From NCBI RefSeq assembly GCF_001507645.1, contig NZ_CP013909.1:1674001-1738000 (forward strand): a DNA stretch of 64,000 nucleotides, read 5' to 3'. The position numbers and the translations under genes are program-made. Below are positions 45,666 through 54,992 of the stretch, piece by piece (position 1 is the first letter of the stretch; each line of letters opens with the position of its first letter). The notes below the pieces were generated by a model that saw only the letters and a list, made by a program, of their open reading frames with translations, searched no databases and was not told the origin of the DNA. Source of the stretch: Hymenobacter sedentarius (GTDB lineage Bacteria > Bacteroidota > Bacteroidia > Cytophagales > Hymenobacteraceae).

Positions 45666-46703
45666 TTATTTATCATTCACGTACCAGAACAGTTCATCGG
45701 GCCCAACGTTCTCGCGGCTGCGCAAATGGCCCAGCCCAACCCGGGGCGCCGCAATGCCCTGGCCGAGCTGCATCGGCGCCCGGAACACCCGAATCTCGTC
45801 CCAGAGCCCGGCGTTTATCAGTGCATTCAGAACCGTGGGCCCGCCTTCGACAAAGACGGATAGAATCTGGCGCTGATACAAGTCGGCCAGCACCTGGGGA
45901 ATCAGGTCGTCGGCTTCGGATAGCGTGACCAGGTCGAGGTTGGTGGTGTGGCGGGGCTGCCGGTAGGTGTAGATAAGGGTGGGCTGCGAGCCGTCGAGCA
46001 GGTTGTGCGTGGGCGGCAAGCTCAGGTTTTTGTCGATAACGAGGCGCGTGGGCTGGGGGCCAGGCCAGTCGCGCACGTTCAGGCGGGGGTTGTCGTGCAG
46101 GGCCGTGCGCGTGCCCACCAAAATGGCCTGTTCCTCGGCCCGCCACTGGTGGGTGAGCAAGCCTGCCTGCGGGCTGCTGATTTGCACGGGCTGGAAATAC
46201 CGCCCGGCCAGAAAGCCATCGGCAGTTTCGGCCCACTTCAGCACCAGGTAAGGGCGCTTCTGCTCGTGGAATTTGAAGAACCGGCGGTTGAGCCACCGGC
46301 CTTCCGGGGCCAGCAGCCCGGTTTCTACCCGCACGCCAGCGGCGCGCAACTTATCTATGCCGCGGCCGGCTACCAGCGGGAACGGGTCCTCGTTGCAGAT
46401 AACCACCTCGGGCACGCCCTTGGCAATGAGCAAGTCGGCGCAGGGCGGCGTTTTGCCGTGGTGGGCGCAGGGCTCCAGGGTCACGTACACGCGGCTTTCG
46501 CGCAACAAGGCCTGGTCGGCTACCGCGGCCAGCGCGTTTACTTCGGCGTGGGGCCCGCCGTACTGCCGGTGCCAGCCCTCGCCAATGATGCGGCCCTGGT
46601 GCGTGGCCACGCAGCCCACTAGCGGGTTGGGCCGCGCGTAACCGGTGCCGAGGTGCGCCAAATCGAGGGCGCGGCGCATGAAAAGGGCGTCGTCTGGTTT
46701 CAT
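45666..46703 (-). CDS. ribD: Bifunctional riboflavin deaminase/reductase RibD
   Basis: A 345-residue enzyme for riboflavin synthesis. The N-terminal deaminase domain has HAEVNALA and the Zn site EPCAHHGKTPPC; the C-terminal reductase domain has RPYLVLKWAETADGFLAGR, the LVGTRTALHDNPRLNVRDWP substrate loop and SVFVEGGPTVLNALI. It deaminates and reduces the pyrimidine intermediate after GTP cyclohydrolase II. ATG 46703 is chosen over a long upstream frame because family proteins start KPDDALFMRRALDLA. It is divergent from prmC across 55 bp; no other rib gene is near. Confidence 0.95.
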   Translation of the reverse strand: MKPDDALFMRRALDLAHLGTGYARPNPLVGCVATHQGRIIGEGWHRQYGGPHAEVNALAAVADQALLRESRVYVTLEPCAHHGKTPPCADLLIAKGVPEVVICNEDPFPLVAGRGIDKLRAAGVRVETGLLAPEGRWLNRRFFKFHEQKRPYLVLKWAETADGFLAGRYFQPVQISSPQAGLLTHQWRAEEQAILVGTRTALHDNPRLNVRDWPGPQPTRLVIDKNLSLPPTHNLLDGSQPTLIYTYRQPRHTTNLDLVTLSEADDLIPQVLADLYQRQILSVFVEGGPTVLNALINAGLWDEIRVFRAPMQLGQGIAAPRVGLGHLRSRENVGPDELFWYVNDK

Positions 46704-46708
46704 GCCCG

Positions 46709-46753
46709 CGAAGGTAGGGAGAGGGGCGTAGCTTCGCCGAAGGCCTACATTTG
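46709..46753. promoter_or_regulatory. Divergent ribD-prmC promoter region
   Basis: Minus strand TACCTTCG (46716-46709) ends five bases before the ribD ATG; plus strand TACATTTG (46746-46753) ends five bases before the prmC ATG at 46759. The mirror-like placement suggests both transcripts begin at or near their start codons. No -33 TTTG is evident for either. Confidence 0.5.
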
Positions 46754-46758
46754 TGCCG

Positions 46759-47616
46759 ATGACCGTCCGCGAATTCACCACTGCCCTAGCCAACGCGCTG
46801 CAACCCACTTATCCCGAGCGCGAAGCCCAGGCCATTGCCACGCTGGTGGTGGAGTACCTGCTCGATATGGACTCGCTGCAGCGGATGATGGACGCCCAGG
46901 AAACCGTGCCGCCCGAAGCCCTGGCGGCGCTGCCGGCCCTGCAGGAGCGGCTGCTGGCTCACGAGCCGGTGCAGTACGTGCTGGGCCAGGCGTTTTTTGG
47001 CGAAATGACCCTGGAAGTAACCCCGGCCACGCTCATCCCGCGCCCCGAAACCGAAGAGCTGGTGCGGGTGATAACCCTGGAACAGCAGGGCCGCCCCGGC
47101 CTCCACGTACTCGACGTGGGCACCGGTTCGGGGTGCTTGGCCATTGCCCTGGCCGATGCCCTGCCCCAGGTCGATGTGCTGGCGGTGGATATTTCGGAAG
47201 CGGCCCTGGCCGTAGCGCGCCGCAACGCCGCCCGCTATGCCCCCACGGTGGTCTTTCAGCAAGTAGATATCTTACAAAGCCTGCCCGCCGGAGTGGCTCC
47301 GGGCACGCTGGATGTGCTGGTAAGCAATCCGCCCTATGTACGCGAAAGCGAGCGGCCCCTGATGCGGGATAACGTACTGGCCTGGGAGCCCGCCACCGCC
47401 CTGTTTGTGCCCGACGATGACCCGCTGCTCTTCTACCGCCGCCTGCGCGACCTGGGCCACGAGCTGCTGCGGCCCGGGGGTGGGTTGTACCTGGAAATCA
47501 ACGAAGCCCTGGGCCCCGACACCGCGGCCCTGCTCATCGAGCACGGCTACGCGGACGTGCGCGTGCTGGCCGATATGTTCGGCAAGCCCCGAATTGTGCG
47601 CGGCACCCGCGCCTAA
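46759..47616 (+). CDS. prmC: Peptide chain release factor N5-glutamine methyltransferase
   Basis: A 285-residue SAM-dependent enzyme that methylates the GGQ glutamine of release factors RF1/RF2. An N-terminal helical domain (REAQAIATLVVEYLLDMDSL) precedes FGEMTLEVTPATLIPRPETE, the SAM motif LDVGTGSGCLAIALA and the signature NPPYVRESE. The ATG at 46759 is preferred to a GTG two codons earlier, because the TACATTTG element ends exactly at that GTG. It is divergent from ribD. Confidence 0.93.
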   Translation: MTVREFTTALANALQPTYPEREAQAIATLVVEYLLDMDSLQRMMDAQETVPPEALAALPALQERLLAHEPVQYVLGQAFFGEMTLEVTPATLIPRPETEELVRVITLEQQGRPGLHVLDVGTGSGCLAIALADALPQVDVLAVDISEAALAVARRNAARYAPTVVFQQVDILQSLPAGVAPGTLDVLVSNPPYVRESERPLMRDNVLAWEPATALFVPDDDPLLFYRRLRDLGHELLRPGGGLYLEINEALGPDTAALLIEHGYADVRVLADMFGKPRIVRGTRA

Positions 47617-47895
47617 TTTTCGTTAAACTCAGGAAGCAATGCCGGCCGTCAGGCAACGGATAGCGAGGCGCTGGGAAAGAAAAAAGCGGCTCAGCAGCTC
47701 AATTGCTCCGGAAAAAGCCCGAATCATGTCAGCTCAATTTTGCTGAGCAACACGTCTCATTTACGCACACAGCAGCATTAATGCTCCCTTGCCTACGCTA
47801 TTTTGGGGGCAACGATTTCAAACAACCACCCCATTAATGGCGTTATTTGCGCAGCATACGTTGTTATTCTTTCAACTTTTTTAACTCACCAATCT

Positions 47896-49557
47896 ATGAG
47901 TCAAGAGCAAGACCAGACGCGCGGCGCCAACGCCGGCGAAAACGGTACGGCCGTGACCGGAGCGGGCAGCTCGCAGGACGGCCGTTTGGCTGCCGGCGAA
48001 AACGCCAACACGCTGACCACCCGCCAGGGCCACCCCGTCTACGACAACCAGAACCTGCGCACCGTGGGCAACCGCGGCCCGGCCACCCTGGAGAACTACC
48101 AGTTCCTGGAGAAAATCAGCCACTTCGACCGCGAGCGGGTGCCCGAGCGGGTGGTGCACGCCCGCGGCGCGGGTGCCCACGGCATCTTCGAAGCCTACGG
48201 CAAAGTGGGCGACGAGGCCATTGACAAGTACACCCGCGCCAAGCTGTTCAACACGCCCGGCAAGGAAACCCCAGTGTTTGTGCGCTTCTCCACGGTGGGC
48301 CACGGCGGCCACTCGCCCGAAACCCTGCGCGACCCGCGCGGCTTCGCGGTAAAATTCTACACCGAAGACGGCAACTGGGACCTGGTGGGCAACAACCTGA
48401 AGGTGTTCTTCATCCGCGACGCCCTCAAGTTCCCGGACCTGATTCACTCGCAGAAGCCCGACCCGGTAACCAACCGCCAGAGCGGCGAACGGATTTTCGA
48501 CTTTATCTGCAACACGCCCGAGGCCATGCACATGGTGTCGTTCCTGTTCTCGCCCTGGGGCATTCCGGCCAACTACCGCCAGATGCAAGGCTCCGGCGTG
48601 AACACCTATAAGTGGGTGAACAAAGAAGGCGTGGGCGTGCTGGTGAAGTACCACTGGGAGCCCCTGCAAGGCATCAAGAACCTCACGCAGCCCGAAGCCG
48701 AAGCCATTCAGGCCAAGAACTTCAACCACGCCACCCAGGATTTGTACGAGGCCATCAAGGCCGGCAACTTCCCGCAGTGGGAGCTTCGCGTGCAGATTAT
48801 GAGCGACGACGAGCACCCGGAGCTGGACTTCGACCCGCTGGATGACACCAAAATCTGGCCCGAAGACCAGTTCCCACACCTGCCCGTGGGCAAGATGACG
48901 CTGAACAAAAACCCCGAAAACTACTTCGCCGAAGTAGAGCAGGCCGCGTTCGGTACCGGCGTCCTGGTCGACGGCCTCGACTTCTCGGATGATAAGATGC
49001 TGCAGGGCCGCACCTTCTCGTACTCTGACACCCAACGCTACCGCGTGGGCACCAACTACTTGCAGCTGCCCATCAACGCGCCCAAAAAGCACGTGGCCAC
49101 CAACCAGCGCGATGGCCAGATGGCCTACCACGTAGACTCGGCCCCCGGCCAGAACCTGCACGTGAACTACGAGCCCAGCAGCCTGCAGGGCCTGAAAGAG
49201 TCGCCCCGCGCCGGTGCCGAGCACATGCCGGCGTACGAAGGCCGCCTGGTGCGCCAGGCCATCGACCGCACCAACAACTTCAAGCAAGCCGGTGAGCGCT
49301 ACCGCCTGCACGAAGAATGGGAGCGCAACGACCTCATCAACAACATGACCGGCGCCCTCGCCGACGCCGCCCAGGTCATCCAGGACAAGATGATTGACCT
49401 CTGCAGCCAGTGCGACGCCGATTGGGGCCGTCGCCTGGCCGAGGGCCTGCAAAACGCCCGCAACGGTAACGCCGGCGCCACGCAAGCCAACGAAAGCAAA
49501 GCCTCGGCCGCCGTGCATGAAGCCGAAGCCATTGCACACGACGCCAAGCCGTATTAA
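47896..49557 (+). CDS. Catalase (monofunctional haem type)
   Basis: A 553-residue haem catalase that breaks down hydrogen peroxide. The distal His88 is in [18 protein letters not shown], the Asn lies in [20 protein letters not shown], and the proximal Tyr is in [39 protein letters not shown] and [13 protein letters not shown] are standard. The first 42 residues and the last 45 extend beyond the core; the tail is Ala/Glu-rich. ATG 47896 ([10 protein letters not shown]) fits known N-termini, while an earlier in-frame start would add a hydrophobic leader encoded by promoter-like DNA. A hairpin terminator follows. Confidence 0.95.
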   Translation: MSQEQDQTRGANAGENGTAVTGAGSSQDGRLAAGENANTLTTRQGHPVYDNQNLRTVGNRGPATLENYQFLEKISHFDRERVPERVVHARGAGAHGIFEAYGKVGDEAIDKYTRAKLFNTPGKETPVFVRFSTVGHGGHSPETLRDPRGFAVKFYTEDGNWDLVGNNLKVFFIRDALKFPDLIHSQKPDPVTNRQSGERIFDFICNTPEAMHMVSFLFSPWGIPANYRQMQGSGVNTYKWVNKEGVGVLVKYHWEPLQGIKNLTQPEAEAIQAKNFNHATQDLYEAIKAGNFPQWELRVQIMSDDEHPELDFDPLDDTKIWPEDQFPHLPVGKMTLNKNPENYFAEVEQAAFGTGVLVDGLDFSDDKMLQGRTFSYSDTQRYRVGTNYLQLPINAPKKHVATNQRDGQMAYHVDSAPGQNLHVNYEPSSLQGLKESPRAGAEHMPAYEGRLVRQAIDRTNNFKQAGERYRLHEEWERNDLINNMTGALADAAQVIQDKMIDLCSQCDADWGRRLAEGLQNARNGNAGATQANESKASAAVHEAEAIAHDAKPY

Positions 49558-49575
49558 TCCGACTAAGCAATCAAT

Positions 49576-49609
49576 AAAAAAGGGCTCCCGATTGGGAGCC
49601 CTTTTTTAT
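49576..49609. terminator. Rho-independent terminator after catalase
   Basis: AAAAAAGGGCTCCC, loop GATT, GGGAGCCCTTTTTT: strong in both directions. It lies immediately before the repeat at 49620-49717. Confidence 0.93.
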
Positions 49610-49619
49610 TGCCTTTCGA

Positions 49620-49717
49620 CCGTCATGCTGAGCGCAGCCGAAGCATGACGGTCGCTTCGTTGAGCTAGCTCAATTACTGCTGCACGCGAGATGCTTCGGC
49701 TGCGCTCAGCATGACGG
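49620..49717. repeat. GTCATGCTGAGC-family inverted repeat, partially duplicated left arm
   Basis: The left arm CGTCATGCTGAGCGCAGCCG runs to GAAGCATGACGG, as if its GAAGCATCTC end was replaced by a second GCATGAC end; the right arm is complete. The loop has GAGCTAGCTCAATTACTGCT. It separates the convergent catalase and peptidase genes. Confidence 0.8.
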
Positions 49718-49739
49718 GCTTTAGGGTTGTTTTCTAATC

Positions 49740-51980
49740 CTACAGGTTCTGCAGCACGAAATTTGTCATCTGGCGGTAGAGGTGCAGGCGCGTGTTGCCG
49801 CCGGCGATGCCGTGGTTGCGGTTGGGGTAATACAGCGTCTGGTAGTCCTTGTTGGCCTTGATGAGGGCGTCGACGAAGGCGATGGAATTCTGGAAGTGCA
49901 CGTTGTCGTCGCCGGTGCCGTGCACGAGCAGGAACTTGCCTTTCAGGTTCTGGGCAAACTGCACGGGCGAGTTCTCGTCGTAGCCCGCGGGATTTTCCTG
50001 GGGCGTTTTGAGGTAGCGCTCGGTGTACACCGTGTCGTAGTAGCGCCAGTTGGTGACGGGCGCCACGGCGATGCCCATCTTGAACAGGTCAGCGTTTTTG
50101 GTCATGGCCAGCGAGGTCATGTAGCCGCCGTAGCTCCAGCCCCAGATGCCGATGCGCGACTTATCCACGTAGGGCAGAGTGGCCAGGTACTTGGCGCCTT
50201 CGCCCTGGTCGATGGTTTCGAGCTTGCCCAAGTTGGCGTAGGTGGATTTGCGGAAGGCCGAGCCACGGCCCGAGGTGCCGCGGTTTTCTACCGAAACCAC
50301 GATGTAGCCTTTTTCGGCCAGCATTTGGTGCCAGAGGTAGTTGGTAAAAGCCGTGCCGCCGCCTGCATTGTCAAGCACGGTTTGGGTGCTGCCGCTGCCA
50401 AAGCTGGGGCCGCCGTACACGTGCATCAGCACGGGATATTTCTTGTTGGGGTCGAAGTTGCTGGGCTTAATCATCCAAGCGTTTAGCTCCACGCCTTCCG
50501 ATGTTTTGAATGTCAGGAACTCCAGCTTGCCCAGGTCGTACTGGCTCAACGTCTCGCGCAGTTTGGCGTTGCCTTCCAGCGTCTTCACTACCTTGCCGGT
50601 GCTGCCTTCCCGCAGGCTGGTCACGGCCGGCACGCCGGCCGACGAGTGGATGTTGAGGAAGTACTTGGTGTCGGGGCTCATGTTCACCACGTCGGTGCCG
50701 TTGCCGGCGTCGCTGATGCGCTTTTTGCCCGAGCCTTTGAGGTTGATGCGGTAGAGGTGGCGCTGCAGCGCCGAGCCCTCGGTGCTGGTGTAGTACACGT
50801 AGCCGGTCTTGGGGTCGAAGCCGTTAATCTGGCTGATTTCCCAGGGGCCCTTGGTGAGTTGGCGCACCTGCTTGCCGTTCATGTCGTGCAGGTAGAGGTG
50901 CTGGTAGCCGTCCTTTTCGCTGGTGAACACAAACTGCTTGCCGCCAGCCAGGTAGCGCAAATCGTCGTTGATTTCGACGTAGGCGGGGTTGGTGTCGGTC
51001 AGTACCACGCGGGTTGAGCCGGTGGTGGCGTTGGCGTGCAGGATTTCGAGCTTGTTCTGCAGACGGTTCAGGCGCTGGATGCTGAGGGTGTTGGGCGCCG
51101 TGGTCCACATCACACGTGGGATGTATTGGTTGGGCTCGGGGCCCACGTCCATTTTCACGGTGCGGGCGCTGGCCACGTCGTAGGTCGATACACTCACCAC
51201 CGAGTTTTTCTCGCCAGCTTTGGGGTATTTGAAGCGGTATTCCTTGGGGTAGAGGCTGCCCCATTCCTGCATGTCGTACTCCGGTACCTGGCTTTCATCG
51301 AAGGTGTAAAACGCAATTTGCTTGCTGTCGGGCGACCAGAAGAAGCCTTGGGCAAAGCCGAATTCTTCTTCGTACACCCAATCAGCTGAGCCGTTGATGA
51401 GGTTGTTTTTCACGCCGTTGGTGGTCACGGCGGTTTCCTTCATGGTGGCCAGGTCCGTCACAAACACGTTGTTGTCGCGGGTGAAGGCCACGCGCTGGCC
51501 ATCGGGCGAGAACGTGGCGTAGCCCTGCTTGCCGCCAGCGCTCAGCGGGGTCAGTTTCTTGGTGCCGCGGTCAAACACGTAGTAGCTGGCCCGGGCGCTG
51601 TGGCGGTAAATGGGCTCGGTGCCGGTGGTGAAGAGAATCTTCTGCTCGTTGGCGTTAAAAGAGTAGCCATCTACCTCGAGGGGCTTGGTCGCCCCGGGGA
51701 GTTGCAGGTCGGTGGCGGCTACCAGCGTTTGCAGGGCCTTGCCGGTGGTCACTTCGTGCTGCACGAGGCTGCCGCCTTCCAGCGCCGAGTAGTACCGGCC
51801 GTCGTTCATCCAATTGAAGCCCGGCACACTGGCCGAGCGAAACGTGGGCTTGGCCCAAATGTCTTCCAGGGTCAGCGGCAGCTTTTGCTGGGCGTAAATC
51901 GGGGAGGAAGTGAGGCCCGGTAGCAACGCCGGGCCGTTGGCGGCCAGCAAGGCGGCCAGCGCAAAAAAACGAAAACGCAT
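49740..51980 (-). CDS. S9 family peptidase (dipeptidyl-peptidase IV type)
   Basis: A 746-residue exported serine peptidase. A signal peptide (MRFRFFALAALLAANGPALL) leads into the N-terminal beta-propeller of DPP IV (PLTLEDIWAKPTFRSASV, GSADWVYEEEFGFAQGFFWS with the substrate N-terminus-binding Glu pair). The catalytic domain has HVYGGPSFGSGS, the nucleophile in IWGWSYGGYMTSLAM, Asp in HGTGDDNVHFQN and His in YPNRNHGIAGGN. It releases X-Pro dipeptides in the periplasm. It is divergent from the lipoprotein at 52085. Confidence 0.95.
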   Translation of the reverse strand: MRFRFFALAALLAANGPALLPGLTSSPIYAQQKLPLTLEDIWAKPTFRSASVPGFNWMNDGRYYSALEGGSLVQHEVTTGKALQTLVAATDLQLPGATKPLEVDGYSFNANEQKILFTTGTEPIYRHSARASYYVFDRGTKKLTPLSAGGKQGYATFSPDGQRVAFTRDNNVFVTDLATMKETAVTTNGVKNNLINGSADWVYEEEFGFAQGFFWSPDSKQIAFYTFDESQVPEYDMQEWGSLYPKEYRFKYPKAGEKNSVVSVSTYDVASARTVKMDVGPEPNQYIPRVMWTTAPNTLSIQRLNRLQNKLEILHANATTGSTRVVLTDTNPAYVEINDDLRYLAGGKQFVFTSEKDGYQHLYLHDMNGKQVRQLTKGPWEISQINGFDPKTGYVYYTSTEGSALQRHLYRINLKGSGKKRISDAGNGTDVVNMSPDTKYFLNIHSSAGVPAVTSLREGSTGKVVKTLEGNAKLRETLSQYDLGKLEFLTFKTSEGVELNAWMIKPSNFDPNKKYPVLMHVYGGPSFGSGSTQTVLDNAGGGTAFTNYLWHQMLAEKGYIVVSVENRGTSGRGSAFRKSTYANLGKLETIDQGEGAKYLATLPYVDKSRIGIWGWSYGGYMTSLAMTKNADLFKMGIAVAPVTNWRYYDTVYTERYLKTPQENPAGYDENSPVQFAQNLKGKFLLVHGTGDDNVHFQNSIAFVDALIKANKDYQTLYYPNRNHGIAGGNTRLHLYRQMTNFVLQNL

Positions 51981-52072
51981 AAAAGGGAAAAGCGTGAGCG
52001 AAATAAGGGAGGGAACTGAACGTTAAAGATAATACCCGCTGGCAGCAAGGTCGCAGGCCGGGTGGCTCCCGT

Positions 52073-52080
52073 TACCTTTG
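52073..52080 (+). promoter_or_regulatory. Start-proximal -7 element TACCTTTG
   Basis: An exact TAnnTTTG match ending four bases before the ATG at 52085. Its sequence and position are identical to those at 24537. Confidence 0.55.
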
Positions 52081-52084
52081 CCCT

Positions 52085-53113
52085 ATGCGTTTTCGCCTCC
52101 TGTTGCTTTTCCTGCCCGTGCTCCTGGGTGCCTGCTCTAAAACGGCGACCCCCGTTCAGCTTGACTTCATCGGCAATACCACTCTCACGTCGGGCAACAA
52201 GGTGGTGAACCCCACCGATACGCTCACCACCCGGGCCTACGCCGTGGGCAACGATAACCGGCTCAAGCGCCTGCGCATCACCGTCACCTACAAGCCAGGC
52301 CCCGAGCCCATCCTCTACCCGGTGCCCATCTCTGGCTACGACCCCAAAACCGGGCCGCCCGAGAAGGAAATCGTGTACCTCGACTCGCTCCTAAACCCCA
52401 TCGTGGGCTCAAACAACGATTCGCCCAAAGGCGGGGAGTTTCTATTCGAGAACCGGTTCTCGGCGCGCTCGACTTCGGGCACCGAACTCTGGCAATACAC
52501 CGCTACGGATGCTGCGGGCGAGACGGCTTCGCGGGCCTACCGACTCACGGTGCGCAAAGCAGATTCTGCGGCCGTGTACCATAGCTACACCACCGTGCTG
52601 CGGCCCGTGCCCCGCACCGACACCACCCGCGCCGCCCGGAGTACCCGAGCCCGCGCCCGCGTGTTCCTTAACTTACGCTTTGGCCTGCTGCTGCCCAAAT
52701 ACGCCCTTCTGAACCAGGAAAACTCCCTGCAAAGCAATCAGCCGCTCGTCGACCTGATAGCCCTGTCCAGTGACGGCACCACCGTCAGCTTCAGCGCCCC
52801 GGCCGATACCCGGGCCCTGGTACTCAACGCCGCGAGATGGCCGGTAGCCAACCGCCGCGCCACCGAGCTGCGCGCCACCAGGTTAACCCTTGCTGAATTC
52901 AGCACCGCCACGACAGCCGCAGCTTTCAACGCTGCCTTTACCAACGGCACGGCTTTTCCCGACCCCCTGACCACGGGCACGTTGACCAAAAACCAGGTGA
53001 TTGCCTTCCGCATCGCCGAAGGCACGGCCACTCACACCGGCCTGCTGCTGGTTTCCGATGTGGTGCTGGGCACCGCGCCCGCGTTATCATGCTCGGTGAG
53101 GGTTCGGAAATAG
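52085..53113 (+). CDS. Hypothetical lipoprotein
   Basis: A 342-residue lipoprotein of unknown function. The signal peptide ends in the lipobox LLGAC (Cys17). The mature part contains a beta-rich segment that looks immunoglobulin-like (LDFIGNTTLTSGNKVVNPTD, LKRLRITVTYKPGPEPILYP, FSARSTSGTELWQYTATDAA), where the protein probably meets a partner or surface. The C-terminal third (DLIALSSDGTTVSFSAPADT) has repeated short hydrophobic stretches. I do not recognise the family. The gene is divergent from the peptidase at 49740. Confidence 0.65.
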   Translation: MRFRLLLLFLPVLLGACSKTATPVQLDFIGNTTLTSGNKVVNPTDTLTTRAYAVGNDNRLKRLRITVTYKPGPEPILYPVPISGYDPKTGPPEKEIVYLDSLLNPIVGSNNDSPKGGEFLFENRFSARSTSGTELWQYTATDAAGETASRAYRLTVRKADSAAVYHSYTTVLRPVPRTDTTRAARSTRARARVFLNLRFGLLLPKYALLNQENSLQSNQPLVDLIALSSDGTTVSFSAPADTRALVLNAARWPVANRRATELRATRLTLAEFSTATTAAAFNAAFTNGTAFPDPLTTGTLTKNQVIAFRIAEGTATHTGLLLVSDVVLGTAPALSCSVRVRK

Positions 53114-53142
53114 CCATTTAAAGCCGTTTCGGAGTGGCTGGG

Positions 53143-53213
53143 CAGTAGCGCGGACTTTCAGTCCGCGAGTCCGTGCCAGCTAATGCCTCGCGGACTAAAA
53201 GTCCGCGCTACTG
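53143..53213. repeat. Double-hairpin inverted repeat, AGTAGCGCGGACTTTCAGTC family
   Basis: Arms 53143-53169 and 53187-53213 pair as a long stem, and each arm also folds alone (GCGGACT/AGTCCGC), so the element can form a single stem or two small hairpins. It lies just before the terminator at 53249. Confidence 0.85.
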
Positions 53214-53248
53214 TCCTACACGCACGCCGAAACCGCACTTGTACGCAC

Positions 53249-53284
53249 AAAAAAGGCGTCCCCGATAAGGAGGACGCCTTTTTG
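53249..53284. terminator. Rho-independent terminator
   Basis: AAAAAGGCGTCC pairs with GGACGCCTTTTT around a ten-base loop, usable in both directions between the convergent lipoprotein and outer-membrane protein genes. Confidence 0.88.
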
Positions 53285-53305
53285 CGTAGCATCGTGGGTA
53301 AGTGG

Positions 53306-54913
53306 CTAGAAGGTGATGCCCGCCGTGAGGCTGGTGGTAAAGCGGTTGTTGTCGACCTTCACCACCGGCTGCAGGCCATTGCCCAAGGTGTATGGCGTGT
53401 AGAGCTGGTTGAAGGAGGTGTATACTGCGGCGGCGTCGAGGAAGAAGTTGCCCTGGCGCAAACCCAGGCCGCCGGTAAAGAAGTTCTGGGCGCGCTCGCC
53501 TTTGCTATCGGACTTATAGGGGTCGCCGTAGCGGGCATAGCCCAGCCGCACCCGAAACACGTCGAAGCGGCCCTCGGCTCCCAGGCGCACGTTGACGGCA
53601 TCTTTATAGCGGGCCTGGATGTCGCTGTTTTCGGCGCTAAACGACCGGGTATCGCCGTTGGGGTCCTGCGAGTCGTTGTGCAGGCGGGCCTGGCCGTAAC
53701 CCACGTATTCTACGTCACCGGTCACGAAGCCGTGCTTGCTTAGGGTATAGGCCACCCCACCATTGGCCCGAAATGGCGTGGTAAGCGTGTAGGAATAAGG
53801 AGGGTATAGCCCTTCGACTGAAGTTGTTCCGATGGGCCCGGCCGGCAGAGAGGGCGATACGATGTCGGTGCCCTGGGCGCTGAACGTGGTGGTAATGCTG
53901 GAGTTGTAGGTGTCGGAAAGCCGCATAAATGTGGGCGTCTGAATGGAGGCGCCCACCCGCAGGGCATCAGTGGCCCGGTAAATGGCCCCGAGGCGCGCAT
54001 TCAGCCCCGAGCCGGTGGTCTTCAGCTGGTCGTACAGGGTGTAGTTCGCGAGGTGGGTAGTAGGGTCGGTTTCGGTCTCGGTGAATTCCCGCACCCGGGT
54101 AAAGTTGGAAGTAACAATGCCGATGCCGATGCCCAGGTACAGCCGGTCGCGGTAGCTGGCGCCGTAGCCCAGGTCAAACTGCGACATCGAGCCCTTGGAC
54201 GAAATGAATTCTGACTGCCCAATGGGGCCGCGGCGCACCCGCGAGCCAACCGAGTCCTGGCCCGTGGCGCCGGGCCGGCGGGTTTTGAAAATGCTGGTCA
54301 GGTACGCGCCGTAGGCCAGGCCATCTTCCGTGGTGTAGTCGCCGGATTTGCCCTGGGCCCGCAGGTCGTCGAAGTAGCCCTGGCTGCCCAGGCCGCGCAG
54401 CGAGGCCAGGTACGACTGGTTGTCGCCCGAGACGATGCGGCCATTCACGGTCCGGTCGGTGAGCTGGCCCGTGTAGCGGGAAGCCGTATTGAAATCGGCC
54501 AGCCGGGTAAAGCCAATGCCGAAAGAGCCGGCCCGCCAGTTGGTGCTTTCGTCGCTGTCGGGGCGCCGGGTGGTGAACACCAGGCCGCCGCTGGCCACGT
54601 GCAGGCTGTTTTTGTCCTCGCTTTGCGCGCCCAGGGTGTTGCCTTCGATGCGGGCTTCGCTGCGCCCCACACCGATGCCCGGGGTGAAATGCACTTCCGA
54701 CTTCTGGTACATGCCCAGGCCAGCCGGGTTACTGGTGAGGTTGCCGAAATCGGCCCCCAGGGCGACGTTGGCCCCGCCGATGCCCAGCGTGCGGGCCGGC
54801 CCGCCAAACTGCAGGCGGGAATAGCGCAGCGCATCGGTCGCGCCTTGGGCAAAAGCGTGGCTGGCCTGCCCGACTACGAGGGCCAGGCTAAGCCAAATTA
54901 TCCGTTTTTTCAT
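53306..54913 (-). CDS. Outer-membrane transport protein, OmpP1/FadL-like
   Basis: A 535-residue outer-membrane beta-barrel. The signal peptide is MKKRIIWLSLALVVGQASHA, cleaved near AFAQ. The mature N-terminus GPARTLGIGGANVALGADFG followed by NLTSNPAGLGMYQKSEV is the hallmark of the FadL/PorV-like group, and the rest alternates polar and aromatic residues, ending in TTSLTAGITF. It probably lets hydrophobic small molecules cross the outer membrane or serves as a transport accessory. The ATG at 54913 starts the signal peptide. It precedes, on the same strand, nothing that would define a substrate. Confidence 0.85.
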   Translation of the reverse strand: MKKRIIWLSLALVVGQASHAFAQGATDALRYSRLQFGGPARTLGIGGANVALGADFGNLTSNPAGLGMYQKSEVHFTPGIGVGRSEARIEGNTLGAQSEDKNSLHVASGGLVFTTRRPDSDESTNWRAGSFGIGFTRLADFNTASRYTGQLTDRTVNGRIVSGDNQSYLASLRGLGSQGYFDDLRAQGKSGDYTTEDGLAYGAYLTSIFKTRRPGATGQDSVGSRVRRGPIGQSEFISSKGSMSQFDLGYGASYRDRLYLGIGIGIVTSNFTRVREFTETETDPTTHLANYTLYDQLKTTGSGLNARLGAIYRATDALRVGASIQTPTFMRLSDTYNSSITTTFSAQGTDIVSPSLPAGPIGTTSVEGLYPPYSYTLTTPFRANGGVAYTLSKHGFVTGDVEYVGYGQARLHNDSQDPNGDTRSFSAENSDIQARYKDAVNVRLGAEGRFDVFRVRLGYARYGDPYKSDSKGERAQNFFTGGLGLRQGNFFLDAAAVYTSFNQLYTPYTLGNGLQPVVKVDNNRFTTSLTAGITF

Positions 54914-54992
54914 GGGGTGGGGTAGGAAGAGAAGGAGCCGGCCGTTGGGCCGGCTCACTTGGGAGATATGCAGGAAGGGACGCAATCAGCGC

